A stretch of DNA of 64,000 nt, taken from Culex pipiens pallens. Lineage: Eukaryota > Arthropoda > Insecta > Diptera > Culicidae. The notes below the pieces were generated by a model, which was not told where the DNA came from, did not search any database, and saw only the letters and a list, made by a program, of their open reading frames with translations. The stretch spans positions 93,948,067 to 94,012,066 of the forward strand of contig NC_068939.1 in the NCBI RefSeq assembly GCF_016801865.2, in the 5' to 3' direction. This document shows positions 1 to 10,712 of the stretch, in pieces. The stretch's first letter is position 1, and each line of letters begins with the position of its first letter. The translations under genes and the position numbers were made by a program.

Positions 1-429
1 CCAACATTATTGCTGCCACGTGAGCGTGTGTGTGTGTGCCGTTTTGGTAGAGGATGGAGTGCCACCACCATCCCACAACCCGGTGTCCCGATAGCATGCA
101 TTTGCGAAAAGTTGGAAAAATATTTTCAAATTGCTGCTGCTGCTGCTGGTTGGTTTTTCCACGTGGCGAGACAGAATGGCAGCAGAATGTAAAGCCTGGT
201 ATTAGTTGTTGAATTTGATAGAAAGAAATTGATGATTTGCAAGCTGTTTTAGAGTGAAAATAATATAAAATCAGTTCACTTATAATAGCCTGCAGCATTC
301 TTTGAATCTAACTAGGTAGTTTTATTTCGTTTTCGTTTTTGTTTATGTATATTTTTATTATGTATTTCTAGATAGAAAAAAAACATCCACCAGAAAAACG
401 AAAATGGATTTTATTTATATTATTTGATT
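1..429. other. Intronic sequence with no recognised feature
   Basis: This stretch lies upstream of the first visible DIP exon and should belong to one of its introns. It has a short GT run near 30-38 and a CTG run near 133-148. A GTGAG-type donor look-alike at 20-24 follows a short open stretch, but its phase does not join sensibly to the exon at 8692. No gene is called. Confidence 0.5.
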
Positions 430-1072
430 TGATTCAAACTTTGTGTCACTAAAAGAGCAATTTTGTTTCATTGATTCACCCATGCAAGGATCCATGCAAT
501 TTTTGAGACCATATTCATATGATTATTTTTTTTGTAAAACAAGAAAAATACCAAAATTATTTTTATTTTCTATATGTTTTGTTTTAGGGGACAACATCCC
601 GCAACTTTTGGGCCATAGAGAAGTATGGACAAGCATTTTGCCACCAAGTTCTGAGTTTTTTTAAACAATTGTGTTTATTTGAAAACATAAAATAGAATTT
701 TTTTTAAATTTGTCGAAAAGTTTTTTTGACTTCAGATTTCAATGTAAAATCCAATTTGCCTTCGAAAAGAACTTCACAGACTTGTTGATGAAGTGCACCG
801 TTTTCAGGATGCATATAGTCAAGTAAGTTCAATTTTGACTGAGTACTTCCAGTTTTTCGAAAGTGTCCATTCTTGACAATATTTTTTTCAAAAAGTTCAG
901 AAAATTTCAAATAAAAATGCCAAAAATTGAGGATTGCTCTGGTTGCTGAAATACAGCAAAAAATAAAAGAAAAAGGAATAAGAAAATTGATGATTTGAAG
1001 TCTTATCCAAACATTTTCACATTTTCTAATGTCAATATCTCAGCAAGAGATTTTCAATTTTGAAAAATGAAA
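430..1072 (+). repeat. Degraded copy of fold-back repeat family C
   Basis: The segment matches the left part of the better copy at 16268-17700 piece by piece. Shared blocks are an opening near TCAAACTTTGTG, a 'gattcaccca' block, a 'ttttaggggacaa' block, then 'gccatagagaa', then text about a Phe/Lys-rich AT tract. Many substitutions and small gaps show it is an old copy. It has no coding capacity. Family letters are mine, used only within this window. Confidence 0.6.
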
Positions 1073-1119
1073 CATTTCTGGAATTTTATGATTAGTTTCG
1101 AAAAAAAAACTTTTCTCAT

Positions 1120-1350
1120 ACCCCGATGTTTTGACTGTTGTCAAACGAACGGGGTCACTTTTAAGTTTGACATCCGTGTAAAACGCAGAGTTCACATACA
1201 CTACCAAACGTTTGTCTTGATAGTGTGCGTGAGCACCGTGTATAAAGTGACAGTTCGGCACTTTTTAGTTTGAATTGGTCACACCAACGGGGTACACACT
1301 AAAAAGTGTCAAACTAGAAAGTGATCAACCACCGGGGGTTGAGTGTATTA
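1120..1350 (-). repeat. Family E repeat copy (TTTGACA-rich)
   Basis: The block has repeated TTTGAC and AAAAAGTG motifs, with GTCAAACGAACGGGGTCACT at 1139-1158. The same 20-mer recurs at about 19358, along with the following 'cactaccaaa...tttgt...gatagtgtg' block. The right end carries a 'caccgggggttgagtgta' terminus. It is a dispersed mosquito repeat with no ORF of its own. The short open frames here overlap on both strands and are not credible genes. Confidence 0.6.
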
Positions 1351-1496
1351 CGAAAATGTTGGCATCAAGACTAACATTTGAAATGGGCGTAATATTGAAT
1401 AATTGGTCCTTACGGATTGAAGTGGAAATCAAAACAAAAGTTTTAATTTTAAATTATAAAAAATAAATCGATCAATTAATATCACAAAACGCTGTA

Positions 1497-1711
1497 CCGT
1501 ATTCTGGGGTAAATCCGGACTACAGTCTGAATAGGGACAGCAGTTTTAAGAACAATTAAAGCTTTTAAATTTGGGAATGGATGTACACATTTTGTTGGTC
1601 TGAGTCTGTTCTAACCGAAACCAACCAGAAAAATCAAAATATTGTGCTCCAACATGGTTAAATCCGCTGTCCCAATTCGCCCCATGTGTCCCGATTGACC
1701 CCAGTTTACGG
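1497..1711. mobile_element. 215-bp TIR element (MITE) with TA duplication
   Basis: The ends are inverted: CCGTATTCTGGGGTAAATC on the left and GATTGACCCCAGTTTACGG on the right, which pair with a few mismatches. TA flanks both ends (1495-1496 and 1712-1713). The size, TIRs and TA duplication fit a non-autonomous Tc1/mariner-superfamily MITE. There is no transposase. A similar terminus (CCGTAAACCGGGGTCACATT) appears alone at about 48887. Confidence 0.7.
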
Positions 1712-2212
1712 TATACAATATAATAATAATGTCCCAAGTTTTCAAAATATCAATGAATAGCATATCATCGCATAACAGTCTGCACCGCGCTGTAGGGGGT
1801 GCCACAATGGTCAATTCAATATTCCTAGACAATTTGATTGTTGCCCTTTACAACCAAAAATATCAAAGAACGAAAAATTTTCCACACACTATTTAGCACC
1901 AATCACTCCACAAACTGACGCCAAAAACACGAAAAATCCTGTTCGGCAGCCGCTTGGCTTCGCTTCCCACAATCGACTCATTTTCAAAATAACAATGAAA
2001 TTATGGAAAACAATCATTCTGTTTCACGGTTTTTTTTATCTGTGGTCGCAAAATTCATGTATGATGTTTGTTTTACAATTTTTGTTCAACAACAAAAAAG
2101 TTTAAGGGAAATAAATGTTGCAATGACCGTAAAGGACTAAAAATTACAAATGCTTAAACTCACGATAAAGAATAAATTCAATAAGATTTTATATTCTATT
2201 AATTTTTAAGAC

Positions 2213-3772
2213 TTTTGCCTTCCTCACTGAGGTAAGGCTATAATCCTGCTCTAAAAATGAACTTCGTATAAAAACGTCGTAGACCCACCTTCATGCATAC
2301 ATATCGACTCAGAATCGAAAACTGAACAAATGTCTGTGTGTATGTGTGTGTGTATGTGTGTGTGTATGTATGTATGTGACCAACAAACTAGCTCATGTTT
2401 CTCGGCACTGGCTGAACCGATTTGACCCGAACTTGTTGCATTCGACTTGGTTTAGGGTCCCATAGATCGAGTTTTATACAGATTGAAGTTTCGATAAGTA
2501 GTTCAAAAGTTATGTATAAAAATGTGTTTTCACATATATTAGGATCTCACTTAAATGTATGTAAACTATGTCCGGGTCCATCATCCGACCCATCGTTGGT
2601 TAGGTTATCAAAAGACCTTTCCAACGAGTCCAAAACATTGAAGATCTGGCAACCCTGTCTCGAGATATGGCCCCTTAAGTGATATTGATGTACTTTTTTG
2701 AAGCCGGATCTCACTTAAATGTATGTAAACTATGTCCGGATCCACCATCCGACCTATTGTTGGTTAGGTTATCAAAAGACCTTTCCAATGAGTCCAAAAC
2801 ATTGAAGATTTGGCAACCCTGTATCGAGATATGGCCACTTAAGTGATATTGATGTACTTTTTTGAAGCCGGATCTCACTTAAATGTATGTAAACTATGTC
2901 CGGATCCACCATCCGACCCATTGTTGGTTAGGTTATCAAAATACTTTTCCAACGAGTCTAAAACATTGAAGATCTGGCAACCCTGTCTGGAGATATGGCC
3001 ACTTAAGTGATATTGATGTACTTTTTTGTAGCCGGATCTCACGTAAATGTATGTAAACTATGTCCGGCTTCACTATCCGACCCGACGTTGGTTAGGTTAT
3101 CAAAAGACCTTTCCAACGAGTCTAAAACATTGAAGATCTGGCAACCCTGTCTCGAGATATGGCCACTTAAGTGATATTGATGTACTTTTTTGAAGCCGGA
3201 TCCCACTTAAATGTATGTAAACTATGTCCGGGTCCATCATCCGACCCATCGTTGGTTAGTTTATCAAAATATCTTTCCAATGAGTCCAAAACATTGAAAA
3301 TCTGGCAACCCTGTCTCGAGATATGGCCACTTAAGTGATATTGATGTACTTTTTTGAAGCCGGATCCCACTTAAATGTATGTAAACTATGTCCGGGTCCA
3401 TCATCCGACCCAACGTTGGTTAGGTTATCAAAAGACCTTTCCAACGAGTCCAAAATATTGAAGATCTGGCAATCCTGTATCGAGATATGGCCACTTAAGT
3501 AACAATTATGTACTTTTCTGAAGCCGGATCTCACTTAAATGTATGTAAACTTTGTCCGGATCCATCATCCGACCCATCGTTGGTTAGGTTATCAAAAAAC
3601 CTTTCCAACGAGCCCAAAACATTGAAGATCTGACAACCCTGTCTCGAGATATGGCCACTTAAGTGATATCGATGTACTTTTTGGAAGCCGGATCTAAAAA
3701 ATAGATGAAACTTGTGTACAGCCATTGTTGTGAGGAAGGCTCCAACCACATAGGTGGATTAAGTTAGTTTTT
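2213..3772 (+). repeat. Composite dispersed element carrying a 164-bp tandem array
   Basis: The left end is TTTTGCCTTCCTCACTGAGG, followed by a conserved unique block, a TG-rich microsatellite (about 2335-2377), another unique block, seven 164-bp units and a closing block with GTGAGGAAGGC and ACATAGGTGGATTAAG. The same ordered parts occur inverted at 32076-32864 with fewer units, and the leading part occurs at 58577-58942. The only inverted pair is the GCCTTCCTCAC/GTGAGGAAGGC motif near the ends. No ORF stands out, so the class is unresolved: a non-autonomous element with a captured satellite is the simplest reading. Confidence 0.75.
2542..3689 (+). repeat. Tandem array: seven 164-bp units
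   Basis: The marker GGATCYCAC starts at 2542, 2706, 2870, 3034, 3198, 3362 and 3526, and the GGATC of a partial unit starts at 3690. Every step is exactly 164 bp. Units differ by scattered substitutions but no indels. Each contains 'ttggttaggttatcaaaa', 'cctttccaa', 'gatctggcaaccctgt' and 'gagatatggccacttaagtga'. The minus-strand short ORFs across it are repeat shadows. Confidence 0.92.
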
Positions 3773-4756
3773 AATTTTGTTTGTTGTTCGACCACAAATT
3801 AGAACAAACTCCATGGTTTTTATTCATATTTAAAAAATTTTGACTGGAGCATCACTGTTAGCTTCACATTTGTATTTTCTTTTATTTTTATTTTTTTACA
3901 ACACTGTTTTAAATCCAACCAAACCCATTAAATCATTAACTTTGCAAAACGAATCGATCAGGAAAAAATATTGATTTACTTATATTTTCACAAAACATTT
4001 TTTTATAAAGAACCATTCTACGCCAACATACACACTGAACTGTAAATTCTAATGAGGTCAAATTTGTTTCAGAACCTAGATTATGGTCTAGATTATGATA
4101 TGGAGAAAAATATATATATAAAATGTCAAAGGAACAGTTTTGGAATTTGGTGAAAAATTTGCTTTTTCCTTTTTAGGGCTTTTTCCCCTAAACAGTAAAT
4201 TAGTCCAACAGTTGTAAATCAAGAACCACATTACCAACATGGATAAAAATTTTGGAGGATGTAGGGCTCGAAAAATGCATTTTTTTTGGATAAATAAACG
4301 ATTTTAATATTTCAATATTCGACTGAATTTTCATTTGAAACCGAGTCCCGTAAAAACATGGATAATTTGAATTTGGTATGGAACTGGTTCAGGTTCAGCA
4401 CATCCCCTTTCAAATGTGCCCAAGAGAGCTTAAATCCATAATATGGTCTCTGAGAAACCCCCTGCGACAAATTTGAGCCTTTTTTTACCACACACGGACG
4501 CCACTCGTGCTCTATGGTAAATTGATCCCCAAAAGTAGAATATAAGAAATAGACCAATTCTGTCATTTTTAATCAATCGGGCGTTTAAAATCGATCGTCC
4601 ATGATTTTTTTTTGTAGATTTTTCGAATGAATATTTTTCGAGAAATGATTTGATAACGAATCTTGATTTTGAGTCGGAGCCAAAAGCAAACCCTTTACTT
4701 TTTTTAGTAAGAAAGCAAAAAATCATTTTAAAATTCGATGTTTTATTTTATTTTTT
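3773..4756. other. Intronic AT-rich sequence, no feature seen
   Basis: I see no splice-bounded coding segment, TIR pair or tandem repeat here. Two overlapping minus-strand open frames (4312-4726) have no recognisable motif and no splice context, and are treated as chance. Confidence 0.45.
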
Positions 4757-5506
4757 ATAGTGTAACAATGTTCTACAAAGTTGTAGAGTAGGCAACATTT
4801 TAATGTATAAACATAAGAGGATTACTTGTAACCATAATGATTTATCAAGAATTTACGAAACGTTCGTTGAACCTGGGCATTCAACATCACCCAAGACAGA
4901 AACAACGAGAAACAAAGAGAGATGGTGAAAAGCGAACTCGTGATGTTTTTATATTATTATTAGTTTTAACTCTTTGCTTTATAATTTATAAGACTCTAAA
5001 AAACTTAACAAAGTCACAATAAAACACGAAATTTGAAAATGTCAAAAAAGTTCTCAATATAAAATTTACTCTTCTGGGATTATGCAAATTCGAACATTTC
5101 ATCAGTTTTTTTTATTAAATAAAATGTGCCATTTTTTTACAGTGGAATATTCAAAAAATTGCAGAATTTTGGAATCTATTTAAGTAAGGTAGGAAGTAGG
5201 AAAATAGTTTTTTTTCTAAATTCTCAGTACGCCATCAAATCGTCCAATTTTTCATAAAAGTACCTTTGACATCAAATTGTTTTACCATGAATTTCAGGCA
5301 GCAAATTATTGAAAACACGTCTTTTTTCGAATGTTCATAAATGTAAGGGGTTGTACCACCCCTCCGTCACGAAATCGATGTCGGAAAATTGAGCTTGGAT
5401 TCGTGATCAGGGACAAAAATTACCCCTTCAGATACAATTTCACGCAAATCGAAGAGGGGTCCGGGCAACTTTTTCCGATTTCGTGTGAGTTGGCGGAGAA
5501 TTATCC
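4757..5506 (+). repeat. Degraded copy of family B (GGGTAATTCT-ended repeat)
   Basis: It shares an ordered set of blocks with the fuller copies at 11530-12382 and 49295-50180: 'gtaacaatgttctacaaagttgtagag' (inverted block), 'gtacgccatcaaatcg', 'caggcagcaaattattgaaaa', 'cctccgtcacgaaat', 'cgtgatcagggacaaaa' and a closing 'gagttggcggagaattatcc'. The left terminus is missing or unrecognisable. It is old and non-coding. Confidence 0.65.
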
Positions 5507-6384
5507 ACAAGGGACATTTATGTGACCAGGGGCAGTTTATTTATTTCAAATGTCCTAATTCCAAGGTGGTCAAACTTTATGCACAAAATCACAAACCGAA
5601 TGGATAGAAAAACTTTTGCTTTTCCTACTCGCCCCACCTCGAATGTATGGAAAATTATTGTGTTTTGTTGTGCTCCGAAAAATAGAATGCATGCTCGTGT
5701 GAGATACTGTCTGGCTGTTTTTGTAACAGTATGTGTGTGTGTGTGCTCGGGGTGGAAAATTGCTCCTCGCGGTATGTTAGTTGTTGCCACTGTACAGACT
5801 CGTTGTGTGTATCTGTAAACTATTGTTAGTTCTTCTGTGTACCGAGAGAGAGCACACGGGTCGGCTGTCTTCGGTGTGCCGTAAATTGTAATAATAGTGA
5901 GAGTGGAAAGGCGCGCAAAAATATTACTCCACGTGGTGGGTTTTTTTCTCTCTCGTGGATGGCGATTTATGCTTTAGTTGTGGCAATGTTGGCTGGAAAA
6001 AATGGTAAATTATGGAGACGTGCAGCCGTTTTTTGATTCATGGTGGGTTCCGTAGATTTGCAAACAGATGGAGTTTTGGATGCTATCTGATACAGTTTTA
6101 ATATGCTCGCTTTGATTTGGATTATTCAACTCTTGTTTTTTTTTTCTTTAAATATTCATAGCAGTTTTTGATGAATAAAGGCAATAGAAATTAAAAGAAA
6201 ACTGATCCCTATAAACAAATGATTCACACATTTGATGAAACTATCAAGTTTGAACAATTATTTTCTTTAAAATGCAATAAAACCCCGAAAGCAATGCTTA
6301 TTTAAAAGGTCTTTGTCAAAATGATCTTGACCGTGTTATAGTCATTTTTCTACATGATTCGATTATCGAAAGTTTTGGAGATGA
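5507..6384. other. Intronic sequence, nothing assigned
   Basis: There is a GT run at about 5730-5745 and a moderately GC-rich stretch at 5820-6060. Overlapping open frames on both strands at 5518-5818 oppose each other and have no motif or splice support. Confidence 0.4.
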
Positions 6385-6392
6385 CTCTGTAT

Positions 6393-7933
6393 TAGAGGTG
6401 GGCAAAGCCGCTCTTTTTTATGAGCCGTTCATTTTCGTTCGCTCATTAAAAAGAACCGCTCTTTTGAACGGCTCTTTCGCTCTTTGTCAAAATTTGGATG
6501 AAACGGTTTTTTATAAGAATCGTGTGATTTTATAAGTTATTTCACATTGGATTTAATAAATTATTTGATAAAAAAATTAAAACTCAAAACGAGAAGATGC
6601 CCTTGAAAACCATAGGTCTTGGTGGTCTCTATGTCAAAATTTCTACTCGAACCTAAACATTCAAGTAATTTATTGGCATCCAAACTTAAATCTAGGGAAG
6701 CTGGAAAAACTGCTATAAATTTTAAAATTGCGTTTATTTCTGCAAGAATAGACCTAATGCTGATATTTTATTTGGAGAAAATATTCTGTGACCTCTTTTC
6801 TACATTCTGATTTAATCGATAAGGTCTAAAAACTATAAACGCTTAAGTTTAATCGGACAAAATGATTTATTTTTTTCCAAAAAGCATTGAAATATTTTAA
6901 ATTGCATTTGAAATTCTCAATAAAAAATTCAGTACTACATTTTTTGTAAATTCAATAAATTATTGATCAGTAGTGCGGTGCCTGTGGGGACGCGCAGTCC
7001 TGCTTTTTCGTGTTATTTTCTGTCTCTTTTGTGTCGCTGTTCGAGTGCATGGGGTGATTGGATTTCTTCTTCTTCTTTTTTCATTTCGCGTTCGTTGGCC
7101 GATGAATTTTGTTTTTGTTCTTTTTATATAGTTTTCGATAGAAACGATCCGATTTTTGTTTTTTGAGATAAGCAAGTCGTATTGCTGGATTAAGTCCTTT
7201 CCATATCATCGAGGATCGGAAGGCACGTCGACGAATATGTTTTAAGGCTTATGATATAAAATAATTTTAATGAATGAAGCCCTTCCTACATCACCGTTGA
7301 TCGGAAGGCACGCCGACGGAGAATTTCTGGAGAATCGCGGTCGAATTAATACTTTGTTTAAATCCTTAGATAGCTATATTTCCGCAGCCGGCTGCCTAAG
7401 ATTTTTAAAATTTCAACCGATAAACAAATTGCTTATCATCGCATCATCTACCACAGTGAATCCTGACCTCATACCCATCTTACTAACCCCTCAATACTCA
7501 TGTGATACTTTGTCGGAGACGCAGCTGATTTAGCGGTCCCATCACTCAAGTATCGGCTAACATTCCCATCCACTTCCCCGTGTCTTACCACTGGTCGTGG
7601 CCGGCGTCGGTATTGATCAGCACGATAGGGACCTTTGAAAATTGCGAAGGGGTGATGATTGGTTCCTACTTTTCATCTGTGGTCCACGGAGCAATGTTTG
7701 GGGGTCCTGGTCAATAACGAAGTAGCAGCTACGGGTAGACACCAATGCTATGCTATGCTATGCTAAATTCAATAAATTATATTTATAACAAATATCATGC
7801 CATCTTGAAATGGTTCTTCAAAAAAACCGAAGTTTAAAAAAGAACCGCGGTTCTTTTTTTGAGAGCCACGGTTCGTTCGCTCTTTTCAGTGAACCGGCTC
7901 TTTGAGCGGTTCGCTCTTTTTTGCCCACCTCTA
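6393..7933. mobile_element. hAT-type non-autonomous element, split by a later insertion
   Basis: The ends are TAGAGGTGGGCAAA on the left and the inverted TTTGCCCACCTCTA on the right. Both are followed inward by AAGAGC/GAACGGCTC-rich subterminal repeats. Flanking 8-mers CTCTGTAT (6385-6392) and CTTTGTAT (7934-7941) match at 7 of 8 positions, the 8-bp duplication expected of hAT transposons. It has no transposase and is about 720 bp without the nested retroposon. Confidence 0.85.
6964..7763 (+). mobile_element. Short non-autonomous non-LTR retroposon with 17-bp TSD
   Basis: It is bounded by the perfect 17-bp duplication TAAATTCAATAAATTAT (6947-6963 and 7764-7780). The 5' end reads TGATCAGTAGTGCGGTGCC and soon reaches GGGGACGCG. 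The 3' end is a run of TGCTA units (about 7746-7763) after GTAGCAGCTACGGGT. Two hairpin modules of the form CCTTCC-loop-GGAAGGCACG lie at 7196-7233 and 7281-7319. There is no reverse transcriptase. It is related to 34699-35575 and inserted inside the hAT element. Confidence 0.85.
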
Positions 7934-7941
7934 CTTTGTAT

Positions 7942-8691
7942 AGCCGAATTTAAGATAATTGATTGGTTTCACTAAACAGTAAAAATATTGCAAATGCATA
8001 AACAGATTCATAAAAGTAAAAAAGACACTGCTCAGAACTAGAAGCATTGAGAAACAATAGTTCCTTCAAGTGACTCAAGCAAACAGACATGATAGAGAAA
8101 TAAATTCCCACTATTCAAGGTAAAGGGCCTTTTGTACTTCTAGTCTCAGTTCTTCCCCTGAAATAAAAGAAAGTCATTGAGCTTGCATAAGGTAACTATA
8201 TTCAACAATTGCATTTGAGGTTTCGCTTTTCCAAAGGCATTTCACCCAGCATTTGTTACGTAATGTCTCTCCCCAATCATCGAATTGAACGGTATTACGT
8301 CTAATCCAATTAGGGTCCTTTAGATAAACCTGACCAAAGATGCATAATAAATAAGACAAACCACTCTGCCAGGATAAATGTCATCTTTCTGCTTCACTGA
8401 TAAATGGATGCTTCTTCCCCGAACTTTCTCTCAAACCGCCACCTCATACTCTCCCCTAATTGCTTCAATATTCATCAAGTCGCGGAAAATATGCTGCAAA
8501 CTTTTCTTTTTTCCTCCTTCCATCGCGAAAAAATCATCGATGAAATAAGAGGACGTCGAAAAAAAAAACAAAACAAAAACATTGCATTAACTTTTCCACT
8601 TGAGAAAAATCTCTTTGCTCTCTTTTTTCGCGCGTGAAAAGCTCTCACTGTTAACGTTTTCCCCTCACTCCCTCTCTCTCTCTCCCACTAG
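7942..8691 (+). other. 3' part of the intron before the first visible DIP exon
   Basis: The segment ends in a strong CT-rich polypyrimidine tract (about 8661-8688) and the acceptor CAG-like 'actag' ending at 8691. I see no other element in it. Confidence 0.6.
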
Positions 8692-8820
8692 TGATGGTTT
8701 ACGACGGCGAAGTGCTACATCTGACAAAAGTGAGCCGAAACGAGATGGGTGCTTATCTCTGCATCGCCACTAATGGTGTGCCACCATCAGTGTCTAAGCG
8801 GATTATTCTCGACGTTGAGT
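8692..8820 (+). CDS. DIP-family Ig protein, exon a (end of Ig domain 2)
   Basis: The exon begins with two bases of a split codon after a pyrimidine tract and AG at 8690-8691, and ends before GTAAGT at 8821. It encodes about 42 residues starting M-V-Y-D-G-E-V. It holds the E and F strands of an Ig fold, with the D-x-G/Y-x-C-like signature seen as N-E-M-G-A-Y-L-C-I-A, then the conserved N-G-V-P-P-S-V-S-K-R-I and a closing L-D-V-E. That S-K-R linker between Ig2 and Ig3 is typical of insect DIPs and lachesin-like IgSF proteins. DIPs are neuronal surface proteins that bind Dpr partners through Ig1. The start codon, signal peptide, Ig1 and first half of Ig2 are upstream of the window. Which DIP paralog this is cannot be settled from memory. 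Confidence 0.93.
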
Positions 8821-9235
8821 GTAAGTGTACTTTTCAAACTTTACTTTTTTCCTTCTCTTCTTTTTCTTTTTTTTCTCCCTTTCCTGTCATGAGCGTAGGT
8901 GAGTGCGGGTGTGCGTGTGCTTAGTGTCACTTTGCTCCCTGCGCTTTACTTTACTAATCTCACTTTTGCTCATGGCCCCTTTGATAAGTGTATTATCTCA
9001 TTAGAGATTCTCCGTGTGTATCTTTACGGAGTTTACCCTCTTGACAGGTGTGGGCGGCACCAGGTGAGCGTGAAAATGTGATGAATTAAAACGTGAATAA
9101 AAAAAACTCTGTGAAAGAAATGTTGATTCTCAACACACACGCCTGAGTAGAGTATGCACTCAAGCGCTCACCTGATGCTAAGTGAAGACACTTTTGAGTA
9201 ATGGTACATTTTTTTCTTAAAATACTTAATTTTAG

Positions 9236-9326
9236 TTTCCCCCATGATTTGGGTGCCAAACCAGCTGGTTGGAGCACCTCCGTCGACGGATGTCACCATA
9301 GACTGTCACACGGAAGCACACCCAAG
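9236..9326 (+). CDS. DIP-family Ig protein, exon b (start of Ig domain 3)
   Basis: The exon is bounded by AG at 9234-9235 and GTAAAA at 9327. The first two bases complete the Phe codon left open by exon a. It encodes F-S-P-M-I-W-V-P-N-Q-L-V-G-A-P followed by the B strand V-T-I-D-C-H-T-E-A-H-P. The P-M-I-W-(V/I)-x-N-Q-L-V-G-A signature is the Ig3 opening characteristic of insect DIPs. The Cys of D-C-H is the first half of the Ig3 disulphide. The exon ends in phase 2, so the next codon is split. The preceding intron is 415 bp and contains no recognised repeat. The donor is a weaker GTAAAA rather than GTAAGT. Confidence 0.95.
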
Positions 9327-9807
9327 GTAAAATTAACAATATTTTTTCACTAATTTCAAACCATTCATTATTTTTCAGTATCAGTTAAAACATTTTATTC
9401 ATTTTTAAGCAGTTAAGTTTTCCAAACTTAGGTATTAAGTGCAGACCCGATTATCTGCCAACTCACACAGCAGTTGCTTCGACCCCTCTTTTATATGATT
9501 TTTAAGATGCTTCACGGAACAAATTTAAAAATAGTAAATAACCGTAAATAGGATTCTTAGATATGATATTATTCTGAACAGAATATAGTTATGAATGAAG
9601 ATTTTTTCAGCATAATCCATTTCAGTGCTGAAAAGTAGAACTTTTCAACATTTATTTAATCCCAGCTGAAGTGAGATAGGTGCTTTCTGACAAATTAATA
9701 TAACAATGGTAGAACTTCTTTCAATGCATAACATCGACTATGTTTATTTATAACGTTAGCACAAAAGAAATTGAAATGATACAAAAAATCTTACAATGAA
9801 AGCAAAG
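9327..9807 (+). other. Intron with fragments of families B and F
   Basis: At about 9450-9495 a fragment resembles the family B terminus ('ccaactcacacagcagttgc', then 'cgacccctctt'). At 9620-9660 there is a 'cagtgctgaaaagtagaacttttcaaca' fragment of family F. Nothing else was identified. Confidence 0.5.
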
Positions 9808-9809
9808 TA

Positions 9810-10705
9810 CAGTATGACCCATAAAAAATGCGACATGTGCCTTGTTTCACAGAAAAAATGGTGCCATTCTTAAATTTATTTAACAATCTGATTTTCTATG
9901 TATCATGGTGTAAGTTTAGTATGTTTTGAATATATCGTCATGATAATTTTTTGCAGTTCACCAAAACTATGAATGTGTTTTTGGAACAATATTTACCCTT
10001 ATTAAATAATTTATATTTCAAAAACGAAACAGTTTAAAATATCCAACAATGTAGCGAAAGCATAATTAGAAATCCTTCTTAAATACGCCCAGTTTTTTTT
10101 AATTTTGTTAAAATTGGTAATTTGTGTGAAAATGCCATTTTGGTTATTATTTTGTGTGATTCTGTCAAAATAAATCAATAACAAAAGCGTGCCCAGCGGC
10201 TCTATATTGTTAAAAGTCACATCAGAGCATCTGTTAGTATCAATTACCATCATTAGTAGCATTTGTTTTTTTCGTTGAAACATTGCAGGCTCCAAAAAAT
10301 ACCAAAAATTGATGCATTTTCAGAATCGGGATATTTTTGAAAAGTTCACTATTTTACTATAACTGGTAAATAGAATGCGTAAAATTTGGTGGAACTAACT
10401 CTTACAACTCTCAAAAATAGTAACCTTGAAGGCTGTATACTTTTTAGTCAATAAAAATACCATAATAGGCTATCCAGATCGACCAACATGAAAAAGTATG
10501 TTTTTCTTTATATGGCCTGGGCGTAGAGCAAATTGGAAAATTATAAAACTCAATGAGCTGTAACTTATTTTATGCTAAGGGAATGGTTTTAAAGGCATTG
10601 ATTGTTTGTTTTGAACATGTACACATGCTACATACATCATAAATAGTAAAAATAGTCCCGATTTACACCTATTAACAATGTCGCATTTTTTTATAAGCCA
10701 TACTG
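9810..10705. mobile_element. 896-bp mariner-like TIR element
   Basis: The TIRs are CAGTATGACCCATAAAAAAT on the left and, on the other strand of the right end, CAGTATGGCTTATAAAAAAA, both continuing to GCGACAT. TA flanks both sides (9808-9809 and 10706-10707). The interior is AT-rich with no transposase-like ORF, so it is non-autonomous. It stands almost directly against the next element: only TATTGTA separates their terminal CAGTATG motifs. Confidence 0.8.
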
Positions 10706-10712
10706 TATTGTA

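Noticed and set aside
1..192. Possible upstream DIP exon ending at a GTGAG donor at 20
   Set aside because: The preceding 19 bases do not give a DIP-like peptide in the phase required by the exon at 8692. The 'donor' lies at the edge of a GT repeat.
2422..3749. Short frames across the 164-bp units
   Set aside because: They repeat with the tandem unit and are on both strands, so they are shadows of the repeat.
2213..3772. CRISPR array
   Set aside because: The repeats are contiguous 164-bp units without unique spacers in a eukaryotic intron.
9810..10705. Autonomous mariner with transposase
   Set aside because: The interior has no frame long enough and no D-D-D/E-type transposase motif.
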